Below the pieces are notes generated by a model. That model did no database searches. It worked only from the letters and a program-made list of their open reading frames with translations, and was not told where the DNA came from. The translations under genes were made by a program, and so were the position numbers. A stretch of 64,000 bases of DNA from Evernia prunastri (lineage: Eukaryota; Ascomycota; Lecanoromycetes; Lecanorales; Parmeliaceae): positions 186,001 to 250,000 of the forward strand of contig NKYR01000017.1 in NCBI GenBank assembly GCA_003184365.1, in the 5' to 3' direction. Positions 24,801 through 35,404 of the stretch are shown here, piece by piece (positions within the stretch are counted from its first letter, which is position 1; each line of letters opens with the position of its first letter).

Positions 24801-25599
24801 GGATACGTTCGCGGCTCTTGCTCTCGCAACCGATGCCCCAACTGAAAAAATCTTGGACCGCAAACCTGCTCCCAAGCGTGCGGCGCTGATCACGACCAAC
24901 ATGTGGAAGATGATCGTTGGACAAGCGATATATCAATTAGTTGTTACTTTCGTTCTCTACTTCGCCGGCTCTTCGATTCTGGGATACTCGAAGAGCGACT
25001 CTGTCCTCCAGACCGAGCTGGACACGATAGTGTTTAACACCTTTGTCTGGATGCAAATCTTTAATGAATTCAACAACCGCCGCCTTGACAACAAGCTGAA
25101 CATTTTTGAGGGCGTCCACCGCAACGCCTTCTTTATCGTTATTAATATCATCATGGTTGCTGGTCAGATCATGATTATCTTCGTCGGTGGCAAAGCTTTT
25201 CAGATCAAAAGAATAAACGGCACGCAGTGGGCTATATGCATTCTTTGTGCGCTACCATGTCTTTTGTGGGCTATAGTCCTACGGTACATACCCGATCGAT
25301 ATGCTGCTGCACTTTTCGACTTCGTTGACAAAGTCTGGCTTGCGCTAGCTCGCCCGGTCCTCAAGGCTCTGAAAGTGTGTTTCAGACCTGTCGCCCAAGC
25401 TTGGCGGGTCACGAAGCGCTTCACGCGGCGGAAAACTTCAAAAGTTCTACGTAAACCGCAGGCCTCGGGCGACACCTCTGGTCCAGACGAAGAGTCCGGG
25501 CTTGGGATCGACATGGGCAAGTTCTCCTCACCAACCTCTCCCATGACACCGTCGGAGCTGCCGCTGCAGCCTCCACCTATCACACTTACGACTGCATGA
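21835..25599 (+). CDS. pmc1: P-type calcium ATPase, vacuolar Pmc1 type (P2B)
   Basis: Single exon, 1254 aa. It pumps Ca2+ from the cytosol, in fungi mainly into the vacuole, and is normally induced through calcineurin-Crz1. After a Ser-rich N-terminus, the P2B core starts near residue 140 (NPFAFSPRQLNKIL). Seen: the actuator TGES-type loop (SSATGESDAM), the M4 motif VPEGLPVAVTLALSF with PEGLP at 520-524, the phosphorylation site CSDKTGTLTQNKMT with Asp563, the nucleotide-domain KGAAE, and the hinge TGDGTNDGPALKTADVGFSM at 888 onward. About ten membrane helices are evident. The M6 segment contains NLIMDTFAALALAT, as in PMCA/Pmc1 pumps. The tail after about residue 1150 is basic and Ser/Pro-rich. 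Length and motifs fit Pmc1 rather than Pmr1 (about 950 aa). Fungi often carry several paralogues, so the symbol is by subfamily. Confidence 0.93.
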   Translation: MTSNRLLAPPIATHITVSPSGDSFSDCTDMSQPSPHDSPTTSHDSEDATTETSLSLQVPPSPSRSLGGSTLRSRADSFNSEAETARSRATSVNSTTETARSRKNSDVQTLRSRFEGDDLSSEEALRPDKIDEKEPEVVNNPFAFSPRQLNKILNPKSLAAYRALGGLRGLERGLQTDVVAGLSIDEASISEGISFEEATQCARTKKPPGAGTVIAQDVTVTDHEVKGQYHDRIRVFKDNRLPTKKSLSIWKLFWNAFNDRVLIILTIAAVISLALGIYEAVGQTPAPGQAPSLDWVEGLAIEVAVVIVVLVTGLNDYRREKQFVALNEKKEDRQVKAIRSGKSVLISVFDVMVGDVLHLESGDSIPADGVLINGHGIRCDESSATGESDAMKKTGGHEVWNRIEDGTATSKLDPFVISGSKVLEGVGTYLVTSVGVNSSFGKIMIGLQTENEDTPLQAKLANMANWIGYLGTAAAGLLFFILLIRFLAGLSGNTNSPALKGSQFLDILIVAITIIVVAVPEGLPVAVTLALSFATKKMLMENNLVRHLRACETMGNATTICSDKTGTLTQNKMTVVAGIMGSKVEFARETNFGGGERNVIPFPAVFERLSSTVRTLFLQSCAINSTAFEGEEDGKNTFIGSKTETAILIMAKEQLGMGPVAEERNGVEIVQLIPFDSDRKCMGVVIRLASGSYRLLVKGAAEILLEKANSELVDTAGEALHQCALTDPSRAQVSASIDEFAKKSLRTIAMLYKDFQQWPPVGARTLDEDRKVALFEDIFRDMTLLAVVGIQDPLRDGVAKAVKQCQDAGVKVRMVTGDNVMTAIAIAMECGIKSPDGRVLEGPIFRQMSDKQKDEAIPRLEVLARSSPEDKRILVARLKHLGETVAVTGDGTNDGPALKTADVGFSMGISGTEVAKEASAIILMDDNFSSIVKAIMWGRSVNDAVAKFLQFQITVNITAVVLAFISAVSSPDMHSVLSAVQLLWVNLIMDTFAALALATDAPTEKILDRKPAPKRAALITTNMWKMIVGQAIYQLVVTFVLYFAGSSILGYSKSDSVLQTELDTIVFNTFVWMQIFNEFNNRRLDNKLNIFEGVHRNAFFIVINIIMVAGQIMIIFVGGKAFQIKRINGTQWAICILCALPCLLWAIVLRYIPDRYAAALFDFVDKVWLALARPVLKALKVCFRPVAQAWRVTKRFTRRKTSKVLRKPQASGDTSGPDEESGLGIDMGKFSSPTSPMTPSELPLQPPPITLTTA

Positions 25600-27692
25600 G
25601 TGACTTTACTTCGGATTGTATGAATATATGAAATCGACGGATCTAGATTTTTTAAATATCGTCTTCATACCTAGCGTCGGCGCTGGTGGTTAGCGCATCA
25701 CAAACCATGATCATCTTGGTTAGGGTTTTGGCACTGAATAGATACATTAGGACTACTTTGATATAAAAACCCATGCAAACTCCATGAACACTCCAACATC
25801 TCTCGCAATGTTATTACTGTGATTCTCATGTGATTGATTTATCCGCTCATACCCAGCTATCAACACGTAACTACTCGCAAGGAGTCATCCCTCAAGAAAA
25901 CACAGAAGTACAAGCCTTCGCATCAGACGAGAAGACCGACGAAACTCGTTCGCCCCATCACCCAAATACATCACATATTCGAGAGAGTAGCTAACTACAA
26001 TCCAGGCACGGCTCCTCCGCCCCCCATGGCCTACTCCAGTCAACACCCACGCTCCAAAAGCAACGGCATCCATTCCCACGCTCTATCTACTGTTTGGAAA
26101 AGAGCGTCCGGTGCAACCGGCCGGGTCAGACCACGGGTGCGAAAGTGCACGCACGGCACTGTGTAAGCCCCCGTTCCGAGTATATATATCTCTATCGAAC
26201 GTCAACACGTGTCAGCGGATTGCTTTAGGTCTGGGCTGGAGAATCTACTCATAACCCGGGATCAAGGATCAAACCGCGTGCTTGTCAGCGGCCAGGGCTG
26301 GAAGTTGACGTGTGTGGGAATCTCTGTTTGCCCGTTGGTTTCGTCGCTGTCGTTAACGCGGTTTTCTTTCTGTGTCACTTGGGGCTTGGAGAGAGTGTTT
26401 TTCTCTACTGCGATCCGGAGCGGGTGTTTTGCTCGGACCGAGTCGCTGCTCTCTTGCATCACGGTAGCAAGGAGGATGCTGTTTTTTTGGGGGGGGGGTG
26501 GCCAAAGCGCTCCGCATGTCAGAAGAGTGCCCTCCAGCAGATTGGTCATATGACTGCTGTGAATCTGCTTCCCTGTATGCTTTACCAGTGAGGCTTGATG
26601 TTGACTAGTACTGGACGGGACGCAAGCGGTTGCCTGAGAAGACTTTTATAGATGGATGAACAAACCGGATCACCCCTGTGAGGTGATCCTGGTCTACCAC
26701 GTTTCCCACAGTAGTGTAGAAGTAAATCCTCTGACCGTTTTCGCAATGGTCCCGTAGTCAACCCATTTCCCGAATACTTATGGCCTTCTCGGATCTCGAT
26801 GGGAGTGAGTGGAAGCCCGTTTTGGGGAGAGTCGTGTCTCTTCGTCGTTGAAAAAGAAAGGTACGCCAGATCGTCCAGAGTTGGAGGTCGATCCGCGGAA
26901 ACCTGGTTCACGTTAGCACTTGCTTTTCAATATCATACCTGGAGATCATGAATTCGTTTCATAGTACGTGCTTGAGTGAAGTTTTGACTATCAGGGAATT
27001 TATGACCATAGAAACTCTTGTACTCGGCGAAACTAAGGTCATTGAGAAAAGCTATCCTTTTGAATTTTGGTCAAGTCGGTTGCCACTTGCATCTTGACGT
27101 CGAAGGGGAAGACATGGAGTGAGATTTAGCTGTATGCGCTGGTCTTTTATGTCTGCGTGAAACGGACAATGTTCTTCAACGTGAAGTACTCAGTGACAGA
27201 AAGGACATGGCGGAGTAGACGGTGATAGAAGAATGAGGTTTTTTAAGTCCATTGGAAAAGGATGGGGAAGTATCACGATATAATCTGCAATTTGCGTAGA
27301 GAAGAGGAGAGACGCACTCGCCATGATCGCCAGGTCCAGACAGCACGGAGATGGATGGGAATAGGTCCAAGTCTCTTTATCTCAGGGAATTGGTAATGAG
27401 AATCAGTGGTTGCCAGCCGACAAGACGGGAAGCACACTGACGAGGCAGAAGTTCTCTATCCAATGCTGTAGAGGGAGGAACGACAATAGTAAATGTAATT
27501 GACCCGTCTCTTTTTGTTCTTGAACGAGGAAAGAAGATTCTGCAACGACGTTTCGCATAAGGGGACCCAAATCTCGAGGTATTACAATTGGTACAGACCG
27601 AGTTAAAAAGCATGCACACAATTACTCCATTCCTCCTCCAAGTACTCCAGCGCATCGCTTCTGTGCGACCATCTTTCACCATACCGAGTCAT
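25600..27692. other. Gene-poor spacer between the Ca2+-ATPase and rab5 3' ends
   Basis: About 2.1 kb. I found no frame with recognisable protein sequence or convincing splice sites. It includes a run of ten G at 26489-26498 after seven T. The region receives the 3' ends of two convergent genes. It may hold a non-coding RNA or nothing. Confidence 0.45.
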
Positions 27693-28667
27693 TTAGCAAG
27701 CACAGCCTTCTTTCGCCCCCTCCGCTCTCTGATTCAAATTGACTCTCTCCGAGCCCAGAGCTGTTTGTCCCGTGCCAGCACCCGCAGCTCCAGGGCCCTT
27801 CACACCCTTCATCTGCGTCTCCGGAATCGCGTTCGCAATAGCAGTAAACACCTCCTGAACATTAAACCCCGTCTTCGCACTCGTCTCGAAGAACAAAAGT
27901 CCCTCTTCCTCCGCATACTCCCTTCCCTCTTTCGTACTTATCTTCCTCGCGTCGCCACTTTCCACCACCTCTCCACCCTCGGAATCGGCCCCATCACCAC
28001 TTTTCGCCTCCCCCGGGGCTGCGGGGTCCTCGTTCGTAAGGTCCAGCTTATTGCCCACCAGGGCGATCACGATGCCGGGACTCGCCTGCCGTTGTAGTTC
28101 GGCGACCCAGTGTTTTGCTTTCACCAGAGATGTGGGTTTTGTGAGATCATACACGACAAGGGCAGACTGGGCGTTACGGTAATACATAGGGGCGAGCGAG
28201 GCGAAGCGCTCTTGTCCCGCTGTATCCCATATCTCGAATTTTATGGTACGATGGGGGAGGTGGGATTTCTGGGTTAGGAAGGCAGCTAGAAACGGAATCA
28301 TCAGCTTGACAAGTGGACCTCAAGTGGCGGGCTTTTTGAAACGAGCGTAGCGTATGGCAGGGGAAGTCAGCCTCCGGGAGGAAAGCTAGATGCCAGTGCC
28401 ACAGGGCACACTGAGGAGGTACAACGTACCACCGATGGTAGGCTCTTTATTATCTTGGAAATCATTATTGACGAAGCGGAGGACGAGGGATGACTACAAG
28501 GCGCAGCAGGTTCGTTAGCCCATTCGAATCTCCGGACTGCTGTCGCAGAACAGCAGGCGACAATGAGGCAAAGAAATGGCTCATACCTTCCCGACGGCCG
28601 CCTCTCCTAGCAGGACAAGCTTGACACTGCTGCTAGGCTTGGGTGGCGCAGCGGCCGAGTCTGCCAT
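27693..28667 (-). CDS. vps21: Rab5-family GTPase (Vps21/Ypt5)
   Basis: Exons 28667..28587, 28493..28430 and 28285..27693, 245 aa. Rab5 GTPases direct early-endosome fusion and cargo sorting to the vacuole. G1 is GEAAVGKSSLVLRF, split by the first intron exactly between K and S. The switch I region reads [15 protein letters not shown], where the second intron (144 nt) falls in a Gly/Ala codon. G3 is [21 protein letters not shown]4 is NKLD and G5 is ETSAKTG. The C-terminus EGCAC is a double-cysteine geranylgeranylation site. An acidic Gly/Asp/Glu-rich insert of about 30 residues sits between NKLD and the [11 protein letters not shown] helix, making the protein longer than typical Rab5. The start [20 protein letters not shown] is the only ATG consistent with the spliced frame. 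Confidence 0.94.
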
Positions 28668-28850
28668 GATGGGAAGAGATGTATGCAGGTACACGAACCG
28701 GAGGGCGTAATGGCCGATTTTCCCAGCACGAGGAGACGGAGTGTCCGCGGCTGAGAAAGCAAAAGACAGCCGGGCTTAGCGCAGGATGTGGTCAAGTCGA
28801 GTGGGAGAAGTGAGCACTACGAAAATGGTGAGACTAGTGTGGAGAAAGGC

Positions 28851-28899
28851 AGAAGGCAGAAGGCAGAAGGCAGGAGGCAGAAGGCAGAAGGCAGAGGGC
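28851..28899. repeat. 7-bp minisatellite (AGAAGGC), seven units
   Basis: Seven consecutive heptamers, five exact AGAAGGC plus AGGAGGC and AGAGGGC variants, about 185 bp upstream of the rab5 start. On the other strand the motif reads GCCTTCT. Confidence 0.9.
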
Positions 28900-28997
28900 T
28901 GAGTAAAATTATCTTTTCGCACCGTTGTCGCAGAATGGCGTGGGGTAGGTAGGCTGATTTGTGGTGATTGACTGGTTCGACTTGCTTTATACGGACA

Positions 28998-29024
28998 AGA
29001 GGATGAAGAGGATGAAGAGGATGA
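28998..29024. repeat. 9-bp tandem repeat (AGAGGATGA), three units
   Basis: Three direct copies of AGAGGATGA in the rab5 upstream region, 99 bp beyond the heptamer array. Confidence 0.8.
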
Positions 29025-29925
29025 ATTTGTCGATGCCTGGTGTACTCGTATGAATCCCAAGGTATTTCTCCTTCTATTCTCCTAATCGCTACTCCACCTC
29101 CCCTGAAGATGACGATGGATGCCAAACGTAGTCTAGCGTCATTTTTACGAATCCTACGGATTTTTTACATGGATGAGATATGTGAATCTGTTTTATCGAT
29201 CGGGCACTCTTTCGGCAATTGTGAACCGTCATGCCAACCCCCGGGATCTGGAGGCTCTTTGCAGGCTCTGGAGTATTTGGAGGGAAACGGTGGGGGCGAT
29301 CCAGGTGCTGGATGCCAGAATTTGGAGGTATCTCATCGTTTTTTATGTTCAGGAATAAGCACAATCTTGTGTCGAGAAAATTGGATGCAATTGCCTGAGC
29401 AACAGAGATTTGTAAGTGCAGCGCCGAGTCTAACGTACAGTCATCGCTGTTTCCTTAGTACCCGACCGACAAGCCCGCGTTGCAGCATACCTAGACGATG
29501 CCCCGAAACTCTCAAGTGATGCCAATCTCAACCTGGTACTTCCACCGAAAAAAAGGGAGCGCTATGACGAATATGGTACAATTTTCCCACCACCCCACCC
29601 CCCCATATCCCGTGAATGCAGTGACTGTGAAGCCGAATGATCTATGTGTGGTATCTTCCTAATTCCATGCTCTCTTTCTATAAATGAACTCCGATAAATG
29701 CCTTTTGTGAATAACGAGTGTACCGATGATGCAAGGGAATTCGTGTGTGGTAAGAGTCGAGAAAGGTGTTCGAAATTCGCTCAATCGCTGGATGTCGCTA
29801 GACCGATTGGTGGTAATACAATGGTGAGTAAGGGCGAAGTTGTTGGCCATAGTGGTACAGTTTATGGTGCGAAATGCGAACGCCAACCGGAACAAAGCCA
29901 CGAAACGAGTGGTAGTGGCTGATAA

Positions 29926-30194
29926 TCAAAAGGAAACTAATGGATGGTTCTCGAATGGTGCGGATGAATGATAAGCCTGTGCGGTACATACGTTAGCAGG
30001 GTTCGTGCAGGACTAGGCAGTAAGGGTGACTGTGTCCCTAAGGTACGTACCTCGCTGGGGATCCATTCCTTTCCACCTCCAAGATCCAATGAGGTACACT
30101 GCCCTGCTGCTTCCGAAAAGAGGGCAGGTGGCGGAGATTGTTGTCGATTTTGCGAGTTGACAGCAGTGTACCGTTCAAGACCTTGGAAGCCCAT
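29926..30194 (-). CDS. Possible small spliced gene, 64 aa, function unknown
   Basis: Model: exon 30194..30051 and exon 29976..29926, with a 74-nt intron that has a strong donor (GAG then GTACGTACC), a GCTAACG branch site and a CGCACAG acceptor. Both exon edges are phase 0. The product starts MGFQGLERYTAVNSQNRQQ, contains LFSEAAGQCTSLDLGGGKEW and ends ENHPLVSF. I do not recognise it. Upstream, in another frame, is a short ORF of 32 codons (MIFRVTDAPMNMGRGAYD...) ending seven codons before this ATG, either a uORF or evidence of a further exon. The main support is the quality of the splice signals; coding status needs transcripts. Confidence 0.35.
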
Positions 30195-33100
30195 TTGCGG
30201 ATTTATCGAGGTTTGGGTGGTGGCTTTGGCTTTGGCACGCCCGTGGTGTCGTATGCGCCTCGTCCCATATTCATTGGTGCGTCGGTTACTCTGAAGATCA
30301 TGAAAGCGTACTGAGTGTCTTTGCGGTATGAGCGTTAGCTGTTGTTGTAGTGCTGGTGTGTCTGATGGTGGTTTGGTCTGAAGAAACAAAACAAGCCATG
30401 GGGGAATTGATGCAGTGTTATATAGGGAGTTTAGACATAGACGGCGCCGGTTGCTGACCTGACTCACAAATAGACTGGGCTGTGTCCGTTGTTCCTGCAC
30501 CTATTCGTAAGGAAAGCTGAGTCGACACTGTTTACAATCTTTTACGATGTAACTGTGCATGCAGGTAAGATCCGTCGCCGATTCCGACAGATGCCTCTTT
30601 CTTTGTAAAGCTCAAGGATTGTGGTGGTGTGATGTCCGTTGTTTCGCGAATAGAGTGAAAAGAGGGTAAGTTCAAGGCTCCTCTGGGAATAGAAGCCAGC
30701 TTGGGTAATCTTGTGGTTTGTCAGGTTGTACTTTACTCAATGGTGAGACGGAGCTTAGGCCCTGTAAAAGGTCTGGGGGGGGGTTTTGGTTGGTATATGA
30801 ATCAATTGCCAGCAAAAGAGACAGTGGATGTAAGGTGAAAGAAAGGTAGGGATAGAAAATGACAGGAGGAGTTTGTGGACGAATATGTAATTTGTTGAAT
30901 GCCGGCACCCCTTGAACAAGCGAGACCTTGATGCCCGAAGTGATGGATAGGGACAGAGTCAGGTACCTCTTTGAGACATGAAGGAGAGGAAAGGGCACCT
31001 TTTGCGTCAGGTCCGTTTTGGTGGTTGTCTACGATCCAAGTACCAATTGGAGGAAGGGAATGCAAGATGACGCAGAGATTGGATTGGCTGTACTTGACTT
31101 TGATCGAATTAGCGACTGGTGTCCGATGTAACAATTATCTATTTTGCCTACTCTATTTTTACAGGGGTGTCTGCGGCCGTTTCAAGATGCCTAAGATGCC
31201 TAAGATACCCTACGGCACTCAAAACTACCTAAGCAAACGGCTTTTTCTTTTTTTTTTCTTTTTTTTTTTCCCCCAAGAACCTTAGCAGCGACAACTTGTT
31301 TTACGAGCCACGGATCAATCATTATTATTGGCTCCACAGGGCTGATTGATGCCTACAGGGAAAATAATAATAATACTACTAATGAACCAAAGAAATAATA
31401 ATAATGATGATGATGATGAATTTTTTAATCTTTCTCAGCTTTGGGCGCAGAACTTTGAACCTATTTTTTTTTTTTCCATCTTTTTTTCTTCCCTCGGGTC
31501 GCAAATCATCCCTGTCTTTAGGGCTCGTTCCTGCATGAATGGGAAACTTGGTAAGCCACTAAGTCAACGGACTGAATAGGCGGATGCGTTCCCGGTAGGT
31601 TGGCAGAAAGTCTATCTGTCACAATTAAACTGCACTGGCCGAAATAATGACGTATCAAAAATCAACACTAGCTCGCTAAAGGTAAGGTAAGTAAAGTTAT
31701 CATTCTCGCTTTTTTTGCTGCCTGAATAATGCTGACACAGTCGTTAGGGTCAGATTATCCAAGGGAAAAAAAATAAAAAAAATAGAAAGAAAATTAGAAT
31801 GGAGAATAGTCATGAAAAGAGTCATAAAGGCATAAGAGCTACCCAAACTCACCTACCTTGCTTTGATGACACCATCTCCTCCTTAACGAAAGAACTGAGA
31901 AAAGATGCCTAGGCCTAGGCCTGTGCATGCGCCATGTGTCACTGGGACGAAAATAACTATTCCCGCATAATCGATGTGAGCCGACGCAAGCAATCCGAAG
32001 TGTTACTGTGATATGTATTTTCGTACTCTCGTACTCTCGTACTCAGATACTGTGACACATTCTTTTTTCCCCCTCGTCGCTCGCTCTTTTCTCCGTCCAG
32101 GACTACTCCGTACAACTATTAATTTCCCAAATCCTAAGTAATCCTTTTCCAAGGTATGTGTGTGTGCGCGCAAGCCGGCTCGTATTGAATCACTGACATT
32201 ATTCTCGGCTTCTCCTCCAAGATTGCACTCAGCCATCTCATCCTTGCCCTGTCTCTTCGGTAGGGAGTCCGTACCGTGCTGGTGGGTAGACGATCATGTA
32301 CCTAGAAGCACGCTAGAACAAGGATGCGTCTTCGGGAACGGCTTCTGTTGCATCTTGCCATGTGGTGGAACGGCTTCTTTCCATTTACCCAAAATAATTC
32401 AAAGCCACAGGAATAGGATGCGGACTACTACTACCTCACTTCAAACTTGTGCCCGTCGGCTGATGAGACCCTCGGATTTTGTGCCATTCCATTTCCTTCT
32501 TCTGCACTCCCTACATTCCTACACGCCATTACGCTATGATCCTCTTGCTGGATACGCCCGGAAGAGGCTCATCGTTGCGGCTACAAGAATGCGCACCCCA
32601 GCGTTCACTAGAGTAATCCGCCTTACGCTTCCTCTTTCACTCTGGCTTCTGCTTTGCGCGTCCAAGCCACGGGACGAAGCAGGCCGGATAAGAAATAAAA
32701 TGACAGGATAATCCCTGGTTGATCGCCGCCTCCATGTGGCTATCCGAAAGTACCGGGCGGATGGCTGTCAACAAAAGGAGAACTGCTGTCTTGGCACAAG
32801 ACTTCCCCGAGACGCCGGTGTTTTGATATATCAGATCTCAATCATCTCAATTTTAACCTTGTCTCGGACTTTGGAGACCTTTCTCTCAACCCCCCCCCCC
32901 CCCTTGCTGCCCTCGCATCTTTCACGGTCATAAATGAAATAGTACCACGATTTCAAGATCCTGTGTACTGTGTACCCAAATTGTTTGTGTTTTCCGTTCA
33001 AGCCGGGAATGTTCAGACATGAAACAGGGCGTTGCAAGGCTCAATTACCGTCAACCCTGCAGGAATAGATAGTAGTGACTGTGCCATCCGTTCGCTATGC

Positions 33101-34127
33101 AGTATCTACTGCGCAGAGTCGGCTGCTGCGACGTCACGGCGTAAAATGTGCCTGACTGCTACTGGCTATCAAGCGTTTGCCGAAGACTCAACCGTTCCTG
33201 GCCCCCAACCGTCAGAACACATGGCAACGGACGCCACGTGTGCATACTGCATAAGCAGTACAGCGATCTCAGATCTTTAAAATAAAAGGACCCCCCTTTG
33301 AACAAATCTGCATCCTTCCGCTGACTGATCGAATTCTCGCTGACTGATTCATGAGCAGCAAGGCTGAGTATTGCTATCCAATCGCGTCCCACTGTCTGTC
33401 AGCATTGGGCTACTCCGTATGGGATGCCCATTTACCACTACTCTTCTTGAAACCAGTAGAATTCATCGTACAGCATTGTCGGAGATTTCGAAACACGCAG
33501 ACATCAGCGGCGCGATTGTGGCTCAGAGACAAGTCATAGGATATTATGCTCCGAACTTGTTTTGATGAGGGGTTCCTAACATTCATGATACTCTAAGAGC
33601 AGAGAGCGCTCGTCACAGCATCAATCCGTCTCCGTGCATAGGGACGGTGAGTGAGACTACGGATGCACGCTTATCCACGGACAGGAAACTTTTCCTCCAT
33701 TGCGCATGGTGCTGATGAATATTCTGCAGATGGATATAAGCAATGATTATGTGTCTTTCTAATATATCTAAGCTATGAGCATTATTCTTGCTAATATATC
33801 GAAGCAATGATCATGAGCAATCCATTATGTGATGAGGGTTGAAGTGAGCCAAGCCTCATGTTTTGTAGGCATAGAAAGATGACGGTCATCGTTGACTCGT
33901 TATTGCTTAGCACAAAGAGGTCGATATGTTTCTTACGTTACTCATTGAGGGCCATCAAATCTTACTCGAATTTCCTGCTTGAGCTCGCTTCTCTCAAGAA
34001 ACCGTGGACTTAAGCCTCGGAGATAACCATCGCCTTGGCAAAAGTTCCATGATGCAATGAACGAGGGAAGAATTGAGAAGCCTTTGGAGCTTCGCGACTT
34101 CCTTTGGCCAGTACAAATAGAGTCAAT
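30195..34127. other. 3.9-kb gene desert with low-complexity tracts
   Basis: No supported gene on either strand. It holds T-rich runs (31247-31270 and about 31464-31488), ATT/GAT microsatellite fragments (31364-31420), a TACTCTCG triplet repeat (about 32023-32043), a 14-C run (32890-32903) and the 14-bp palindrome GCCTAGGCCTAGGC (31907-31920). Open frames are short and have odd compositions. No transposase or reverse transcriptase motif was seen. Confidence 0.5.
32890..32903. repeat. Poly-C run (14 C)
   Basis: Uninterrupted homopolymer in the intergenic desert. Length is prone to sequencing error. Confidence 0.8.
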
Positions 34128-35237
34128 ATGAAGCCGGCATCTTTGAAACCCTTCCTGCCTAGACCCGCCATACGCCGGCGGCAACTCCCTTCCAGCCGGC
34201 GGTATGCAATGCAAACCCCAGGAGCGCCGATGCTCCAAGTTTTCAATAATACCACCAAGCACCTACAACGAGAACGAGCGGCAGCCGATGTAGAAGCCAG
34301 CCGCAAAGTCGACTACCTCCGAGATGAAGTGGCTTCCAGACTTTGTGAGCGATTACTTGTTGGTTCCCTTTCCAGACCTTCCACGACGAGTGCCACCACT
34401 TACCGCTATGGCTAGGATATCAAACGCCATTTTCCGAGCGTCCTGGATCTTGGCGCCAATGCTTGCAATATAGGCCGTGCTCTCACCGTTCCTGTGCCAG
34501 AGTCGCCACCCCTCTCCACCAGGATCTCACATCTCACATCCGCGGACTCTTCACCGACCATCCTCCACCGGGATGCTTCCCTCCCGTTCAACTCGCTCCT
34601 CCCATCTCACACACGTACCACGCTCGGCCCACCAGATACGCCTCTTCCCTTCGAGTCTCAATCATTCAATGCCGTTCTATCGTCGCTCTCCCTTCACTGG
34701 GTCAACGATCTTCCCGGCATGCTCTCCCAAATCAACCGCATCTTGACACCAGACTCCCCCTTCTTAGCAGCTATGCTAGGCGGTGACTCCCTATTCGAAC
34801 TCCGCACATCCCTCCAACTCGCCGACCTTGCACTCCGTGGCGGTGTCTCCACTCACGTCTCACCCCTTGCCGACGTCCGCGACATCGGCGGCTTACTTAC
34901 AAAAGCTGGGTTTAAAATGCTAACGGTAGATGTTGACGATATCATCGTTGACTACCCGAACATTTTTGCATTGATGACTGACCTACAGGCGATGGGAGAG
35001 AACAATGCAGCGCTGACAAGGGAGCCGGGAGGACTAAGGAGAGACGTGATAGCTGCGGCAGAGGCGATATACAGGGAGCTGCACGCAGAGGGAGGGGAGA
35101 CAGTGCCAGCGACTTTCAGGATTATTTACATGATTGGGTGGACGGATGGGGAGAACCAACCGAAGCCTTTGGAGAGGGGAACGGGCCAGCTCAACATCAA
35201 GGATGTTTTGGAGGCTCCTGGAGAAACGAAGTCCTAG
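34128..35237 (+). CDS. NDUFAF5-type methyltransferase-fold complex I assembly factor
   Basis: Exons 34128..34358 and 34416..35237, 350 aa. NDUFAF5 is a mitochondrial matrix protein of the SAM-methyltransferase fold that hydroxylates an arginine of the NDUFS7 subunit early in complex I assembly. The N-terminus MKPASLKPFLPRPAIRRRQ is a basic presequence. Then VFNNTTKHLQRERAAADVE and VDYLRDEVASRLCERL lead into the SAM-binding motif VLDLGANACNIG (Leu89-Gly90 region), created by removing the 57-nt intron (GTTGGT donor). Other family blocks: SFNAVLSSLSLHWVNDLPGM, FLAAMLGGDSLFELRTSLQ, GFKMLTVDVDDIIVDYPN, LMTDLQAMGENNA and ATFRIIYMIGW. The nearby ATG at 34128 is the first in frame. Confidence in family is high. 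Confidence 0.92.
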
Positions 35238-35404
35238 TCATAGGCTCGGGTAACAATAGCTATATTGAACAGTCGCGAGCTTGTATATTTTTGCCAATAG
35301 GACCGTGAAAGCACGGACACCGTGATTTTCGCAAGCTCAGGGAACTTCAGACGGGTTGAATTTCCCACAAGATGAACCTCAGGCTCTTGGTTGTCCTGAT
35401 AATG

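Larger units (their letters stand above)
28668..29925. other. Gene-poor region upstream of rab5
   Basis: It includes the rab5 promoter, two short tandem repeats (listed separately) and one coding-like fragment at about 29430-29640 described in the findings. No complete gene is supported. Confidence 0.4.

Noticed and set aside
32160..32711. 183-codon plus-strand frame in the gene desert
   Set aside because: Composition is irregular with no domain-like pattern; chance open frames of this size occur in such spacers.
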